Shown here: positions 60,120 through 64,000 of the stretch, piece by piece
How the letters are laid out: each line of letters begins with the position of its first letter
Numbering within the stretch: the first letter of the stretch is position 1
Assembly: GCA_004292755.1 (NCBI GenBank)
Contig: RDXE01000031.1
Span: 1 to 64,000 of the forward strand
Source: Alphaproteobacteria bacterium
GTDB lineage: Bacteria; Pseudomonadota; Alphaproteobacteria; Elsterales; Elsteraceae
Direction: 5' to 3'
DNA length: 64,000 nucleotides
Program-made: the position numbers and the translations under genes
The notes under the pieces: model-generated
Databases searched by the model: none
The model's input: the letters and a program-made list of their open reading frames with translations, nothing else
Told to the model about the DNA's origin: nothing

Positions 60120-60195
60120 TGGCGTCCCGTAGGGGAGTCGAACCCCTGTTACCGCCGTGAGAGGGCGGTGTCCTAGGCCACTAGACGAACGGGAC
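60120..60195 (-). tRNA. tRNA-Glu (anticodon CTC)
   Basis: 76-nt cloverleaf on the minus strand: acceptor GTCCCGT/ACGGGAC, anticodon arm CCGCC-CTCTCAC-GGCGG with CTC anticodon, T arm with GGTTCGACTCC, discriminator G and encoded CCA at 60120-60122. Its 3' end faces the TIGR04255 island, the side at which islands integrate. Confidence 0.93.
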
Positions 60196-60309
60196 AAAGC
60201 CAGTGATGCCTGGCCGTAAGACATACGACCGGTGGCCCCGGTGGTGCAAGAGGTTCGTGCGCCGCGCCGGGGTGAAAGTCCACCGGCAGCTCAGCGTCTC
60301 GGCTGCCCG

Positions 60310-61776
60310 TTACTCCGCCCAGGTGCGGCTGGTGCGGGTGGCGGGGTCGTAGCGCAGGATGCGGTGGTGGTTGGTGTCCACCACCAGCACGGCGCCCTCG
60401 GCATCCAGCGCGATGCCAGCGGGTTCGTTGAGGGGGCGGCAGACGGCGTCGGTGCAGGTGTAGCCGTCGTCAAGGTCGCTGATCTGCTGGCGGGCCAAAT
60501 CGATCACCCGCACCGTGTCGTTGTAGCTGTCGGCAACGAACACCAGCGGCCCATCGACGGCCAGACCGAGGGGGTGCTGCAACCTTCCATCATCCAGGGA
60601 GCCGTTGACGTGCCCAAAATCGAACAGCCCAGTGCCAATGATGGTTGCCACCTCTGGCTTGTCGCGGAACACCAACGCGCGGATGGAGGAGGTTTCGCTG
60701 TCGGCGAAGAACACCACTGGACGGTCTGCCAACGCCGCCAACCCGCTCGGCTGGGCCAGGGCAGCTTCAGGCGCGAAGCCATCGGATATCGCTTCCCGAC
60801 CTGAGCCTGCCAGCCGCGTCACCGAGCCGTCGCTGGGGTCAAACAGCCCCAACTGGTGGGTGCCCGCGTTGCAAAACAACACCGCTCCGGAGAACACCTC
60901 AACATCCCAGGGGGAGGCCAGCGCCTGCTCCAACCCCAAGGTGGGTTGAGCCAGCGCAGGCCCGCGTTGACCTGTGCCTGCGACGGTGATCACCAAGCCG
61001 CTGGCGCGATCAATCCGGCGCAGCAGGTGGTTGCCGGTGTCAGCAACCCAAATCGCGTCCTCATCCGCAGCAACGCCCTCAGGGCGGTGGAAACTCGCGT
61101 GCAGCGCCTCGCCATCCTCGGCCCCCGGAAGACCGGAGCCATAGCGCACAAGCTCGTCGCCCTGGCTGGACAGCACGACGATTTGATGGTTGCCCGCATC
61201 GGCCAGCACAAAGCCGCCCTCGGGCAGTGCTTTCAGCTTGGCTGGAAAGTGGAAGCGACCAGGCTCAGGCGCAGCCGGGGCGACCAGCGCACCGCCGGGG
61301 GCAAGGCGCCCACCGGCCCGATGCTGGGCCACCATGCCTGCAATCAACTCCTCCAGCGCGTCGGGGTCGGGCTCGCCCGAGGTCGCGCCCACCACATAGC
61401 CATCGGGATCAATCACAGCGAGGGTCGGCCAAGCCCGTACGCCAAATTCCTGCCATAGCCGCATGTCTGGGTCGTGAACCACTGGATGGCCGATGCCATA
61501 GCGCTGGATCGCGGCGGCAACCTTGGTTGGATCCTTCTCCGCCTGGAACTTGGGCGAGTGGACGCCAATCACCGCCACCTCCTCCGGGAAGCGGCGTTCC
61601 AGCCGCGCCAGAGTGGGCAGCACCTGCAGGCAGTTGATGCAGCAGAAGGTCCAGAAATCGAGGATCACCAAGCGCCCGGCCAGCCGGTCTTTGGTCCAGG
61701 GAGCATCAGTGTTCAGCCAGATCAGGCCGTCGCGGGCAAGCTCTGGAGCGCGAACCCGCGGCAGCTCTTTGGTCAT
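60310..61776 (-). CDS. Thioredoxin-like/NHL-repeat protein (NHLRC2-like)
   Basis: 488 residues. The N-terminal TlpA-like thioredoxin domain (about 12-150) has the redox motif WTFCCINCLQVLP (Cys45, 46 and 49) and cis-Pro RAWPTLAVID. It is followed by an NHL beta-propeller (about 175-480) with repeats such as FHRPEGVAADEDAIWVADTG, NHLLRRID and LVFVADSYNDTVRVID. No clear signal peptide. The start is ATG 61776; the frame extends to 61800. It sits 7 bases behind argC, likely co-transcribed. Animal NHLRC2 has the same architecture; its bacterial role is not settled. Confidence 0.9.
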   Translation of the reverse strand: MTKELPRVRAPELARDGLIWLNTDAPWTKDRLAGRLVILDFWTFCCINCLQVLPTLARLERRFPEEVAVIGVHSPKFQAEKDPTKVAAAIQRYGIGHPVVHDPDMRLWQEFGVRAWPTLAVIDPDGYVVGATSGEPDPDALEELIAGMVAQHRAGGRLAPGGALVAPAAPEPGRFHFPAKLKALPEGGFVLADAGNHQIVVLSSQGDELVRYGSGLPGAEDGEALHASFHRPEGVAADEDAIWVADTGNHLLRRIDRASGLVITVAGTGQRGPALAQPTLGLEQALASPWDVEVFSGAVLFCNAGTHQLGLFDPSDGSVTRLAGSGREAISDGFAPEAALAQPSGLAALADRPVVFFADSETSSIRALVFRDKPEVATIIGTGLFDFGHVNGSLDDGRLQHPLGLAVDGPLVFVADSYNDTVRVIDLARQQISDLDDGYTCTDAVCRPLNEPAGIALDAEGAVLVVDTNHHRILRYDPATRTSRTWAE

Positions 61777-61783
61777 TGATCCC

Positions 61784-62713
61784 TCACGCAGCGCAATCAA
61801 GCATCAGGCGAATGTTTTGGACTGCAGCGCCGGAGGCACCTTTGCCCAAATTGTCCAACCGCGCGATCAGCACGGCCTGACGATGCGCCTCATTGTGGGC
61901 AACGCGCAGTTCCAGCCAATCGGGATCGGCCAGCGGCTCCGCCCGCACCCGGCCTGGAGGCGTGTCCAATGGCAACACCGTCACAAGGTCCGAGGCTGCA
62001 TAATGCTCCACCAACGCTGCATGCAGGTCAGCCGCAGTCACCGATGGGCCCAGCACGTCCAGGTGCAGGGGAATCTGCACCACCATGCCCTGCGGGATAT
62101 TGACCACTGCTGGCACGAAGATCGGGCGCCGGGTCAAGCCAGCATAACGCTGCAGCTCTGGCACATGCTTGTGGGTGAGGTCTAGACCATAGGCCTCGTA
62201 AGCCGCTGCCCCGCCATCGGCATTGGCCGCCTCATAGGCCTGGATCATGCTTTTGCCGCCGCCGCTATAACCGGAGACGGCATTCACCGTGATCGGCGCA
62301 TCGGGCGGCAGCAGGCCTGCATCCACCAGCGGGCGCAGCAAGGCGATGGCGCCAGTGGGATAGCAGCCAGGATTGGCAACCCGACGTGCCGTGCGAATGG
62401 CGCCTGCTTGGTCAGTTGTCAACTCCGCAAAGCCATACACCCACCCCGGTGCGACCCGATGGGCGGAGGAGGCATCGAGGATCTTCGGTCCATTGTCCCC
62501 GGCGAGAACGACGGACTCCTTTGCCGCCTCGTCCGGCAGGCACAGCACCACCAAATCCACCGACTGCATCAAATCGCGGCGTGCGGCGGGGTCCTTGCGG
62601 TGCTCTGGCGCGATCGATCGGATGTCGATGTCCGGAAAGGCGGACAGGCGCTCAACTATGCCGAGCCCGGTGGTTCCGGCTTCGCCATCGATGAACACAG
62701 TCGGCTTGGACAT
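61784..62713 (-). CDS. argC: N-acetyl-gamma-glutamyl-phosphate reductase (class 2) ArgC
   Basis: 309 residues. NADP-binding start [17 protein letters not shown], catalytic Cys in [12 protein letters not shown] (about 117), then [14 protein letters not shown] and [14 protein letters not shown]. Short class-2 ArgC as in many Alphaproteobacteria. Third step of arginine synthesis. Upstream 230 bp separate it from the divergent MoeA-like gene. Confidence 0.95.
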   Translation of the reverse strand: MSKPTVFIDGEAGTTGLGIVERLSAFPDIDIRSIAPEHRKDPAARRDLMQSVDLVVLCLPDEAAKESVVLAGDNGPKILDASSAHRVAPGWVYGFAELTTDQAGAIRTARRVANPGCYPTGAIALLRPLVDAGLLPPDAPITVNAVSGYSGGGKSMIQAYEAANADGGAAAYEAYGLDLTHKHVPELQRYAGLTRRPIFVPAVVNIPQGMVVQIPLHLDVLGPSVTAADLHAALVEHYAASDLVTVLPLDTPPGRVRAEPLADPDWLELRVAHNEAHRQAVLIARLDNLGKGASGAAVQNIRLMLDCAA

Positions 62714-62940
62714 GACACACCTCATTCAGCTTGGGCCGCGACAGTATCGGGAGCGGGCGCGTTGCACAAGAGACCGCACCAGCCCAAAGACAGGCCAGCC
62801 GAGCCAACGTCGCGGTCAGATGCAACCGCCTGCTCACCAAGCGTTTTGTGGATCACGGCAGACAATTCGACCGAGCTAACGGGATCCACTAAGATCGTGG
62901 CGTTTACCTTATCCCTGTCGACACACCACAGGAGGCCAGT

Positions 62941-64000
62941 CTGAGCGAGGGGTTTGCAACACTCCATCCCGTGGCGGACGCACTCGCCGCACTGCTAAAC
63001 GGGCTTCAGCCCGTGCCACCGGAGCCGGTACCTCTGGCCGAGGCACTGGGACTGCGGGTGGCCGACGCAGTCGCCTCCCCTCCCCTGCCAGCCACCGCCG
63101 TGGCTCTGGCGCCAGGCTATGCCGTCAGCGCGGCTGATCTCGTTGGTGCTGATGCTTACAGCCCAGCGTTCGTTCCGATGCCACCTGCCATTGCCATCGA
63201 CCAGCCGCTGCCAAGCGGCACCGATGCTGTGCTGGCCGCCGATGCTGTCCAGTCAATCGGCGGGCAGGCAGAGATTGTTGCCAGCCTCGCCCCCGGCACA
63301 CGGGTGCGTCAGCCCGGCGAGGATTGGCCGGGCGACACCGCGCTGATCCCCGCCGAGCACCGCATCGGCCCTGCCGATCTGCTCGCCTGCCAGCGGGCGG
63401 GCCTCACCCATCTGCCGATCCGCCGCCCGCGGGTGGTGGTGGAGCAGCCTGAGGCGTCCCCGGCGACGGCCCTCTGGCTCACCAGTCTGGCGGTCACCTG
63501 GGGGTGCCGCACCAGCGGCCCTGCCGACTTGATCCTCCGCCTCACCCGGGGGCCCAACGATGGCACGGCAGCAGCAAGCCACCACGGCCTTGCCCTCGCA
63601 CCGGGCGAGTCCGCGGGTGTCGGGCGGCACAACGGCACCCCTGTGGTTTTGGTACCCGCCCGCTTTGATGGGGCTGTCGCTGCCGTGGTCGCCCTGGTGC
63701 TGCCAGTGCTGGCCCAGTTGCTGGCGATGCCGCTGCGGCAGGAGCGCCATCCCGTGGCGGCCAAGATCGCCTCCGCTCCTGGCGTCTGCGAGGTGGTCTT
63801 GCTGCAACGCACCCGTGGCCGCTGGCAGCCGCTGATGACCGGCGATGTGACCCTCGCCGCCTTGATGCGCAGCGATGCCGTGGCCCTGATCCCACCGGAC
63901 AGTGAAGGATTGGCCGAGGGCAGCGTGCTCGCTGGCCTGTCGCTCAGCCAGCCGTTCGCACCCATGCGCGGCGACCGGATGCCCGCAGACGCGGGGGGCT
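62941..64000 (+). CDS. Divergent MoeA-like molybdopterin-biosynthesis protein (3' partial)
   Basis: Open frame to the right edge, more than 350 residues. N-terminal part resembles MoeA: VADALAALLNGLQPV, LAEALGLRVADAVASPPLP, LAPGYAVSAADLVG (equivalent of DNSAMDGYAV), LPSGTDAVLAADAV and LVPARFDGAVAAV (where MoeA has LPGNP). The SGGVSxGDxD molybdopterin/catalytic motif is not recognisable (SGPADLILRLTRGP), so it may not be an active MoeA. The start is odd: AGGAGG is followed 5 bases later by CTG 62941; the first usual codon in frame is GTG 62971. Confidence 0.65.
   Translation, partial: MSEGFATLHPVADALAALLNGLQPVPPEPVPLAEALGLRVADAVASPPLPATAVALAPGYAVSAADLVGADAYSPAFVPMPPAIAIDQPLPSGTDAVLAADAVQSIGGQAEIVASLAPGTRVRQPGEDWPGDTALIPAEHRIGPADLLACQRAGLTHLPIRRPRVVVEQPEASPATALWLTSLAVTWGCRTSGPADLILRLTRGPNDGTAAASHHGLALAPGESAGVGRHNGTPVVLVPARFDGAVAAVVALVLPVLAQLLAMPLRQERHPVAAKIASAPGVCEVVLLQRTRGRWQPLMTGDVTLAALMRSDAVALIPPDSEGLAEGSVLAGLSLSQPFAPMRGDRMPADAGG

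Noticed and set aside
57999-60145. Direct repeat of the tRNA-Glu 3' end flanking the TIGR04255 island (att sites)
   Set aside because: Only CGTAGGGG (8 bases, at 58000) plus a loose TCGA are shared with the tRNA T-arm/acceptor region. Too short in this GC-rich DNA to claim an att pair, and there is no integrase gene.

Overview
The window is GC-rich alphaproteobacterial chromosome, most likely from a nitrogen-fixing member of the Rhodospirillales (Azospirillum/Rhodospirillum-type). The basis is an O2-sensitive-type NifA beside nifB-fdxN-nifZ-nifT, an F1-only ATP synthase operon (atpHAGDC), AddAB instead of RecBCD, class-2 argC, metX-metW next to chorismate mutase-hisC-tyrC, and a SahR-like ArsR/methyltransferase in front of metF. 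The genus is inference; there is no rRNA gene here.

Layout. 1-3.9 kb: an AT-rich ORF of unknown function runs into glcE-glcF (glycolate oxidase), convergent with folD. 3.9-7.6 kb: a TRAP-type binding protein coupled to a membrane hybrid histidine kinase, with no transporter beside it. 7.7-11.8 kb: the nif block nifA-nifB-fdxN-nifZ-nifT on the minus strand. Between nifA and nifB lie a sigma54 promoter and two exact NifA sites; a third TGT-N10-ACA and a Fur/FNR-like palindrome lie upstream of nifA. 12.2-23.7 kb: polyprenyl diphosphate synthase, a DUF2007/methyltransferase pair, addB-addA, trxA, sahR-metF and a pentapeptide protein. 23.7-30 kb: a tripartite tricarboxylate transporter (tctCBA) divergent from its two-component system (tctDE) and an extra ABC-type binding protein, with a clear tandem operator between them. 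30-31.9 kb: an AT-rich acquired patch with a nonsense-mutated asparagine-synthetase N-terminus and a DMT exporter. 32-41 kb: an FtsX-type ABC exporter with TesA-like esterase and LysR regulator, YbaN, and an SUV3-like helicase coupled to an S4 protein. 41-45 kb: a secreted small protein, then an unusual two-gene hydrolase module. 45-55 kb: a secreted Cys-rich protein, aminotransferase, PAS protein with a duplicated tail fragment, atpHAGDC and metXW. 55-58 kb: chorismate mutase-hisC-tyrC (Tyr/Phe synthesis). 58-60 kb: a three-gene accessory island next to tRNA-Glu. 60-64 kb: an NHL/thioredoxin protein, argC, and a divergent MoeA-like gene running off the end.

Best candidates for undescribed biology: (a) the SGNH hydrolase plus papain-like-peptidase/alpha-beta-hydrolase fusion at 41591-44792, two genes carrying three predicted hydrolytic centres; (b) the overlapping TIGR04255-family three-gene island at 58179-59960 beside tRNA-Glu. 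Both are predicted cytosolic, less GC-rich than their surroundings, and sit between housekeeping genes. Their functions are not known from the sequence.
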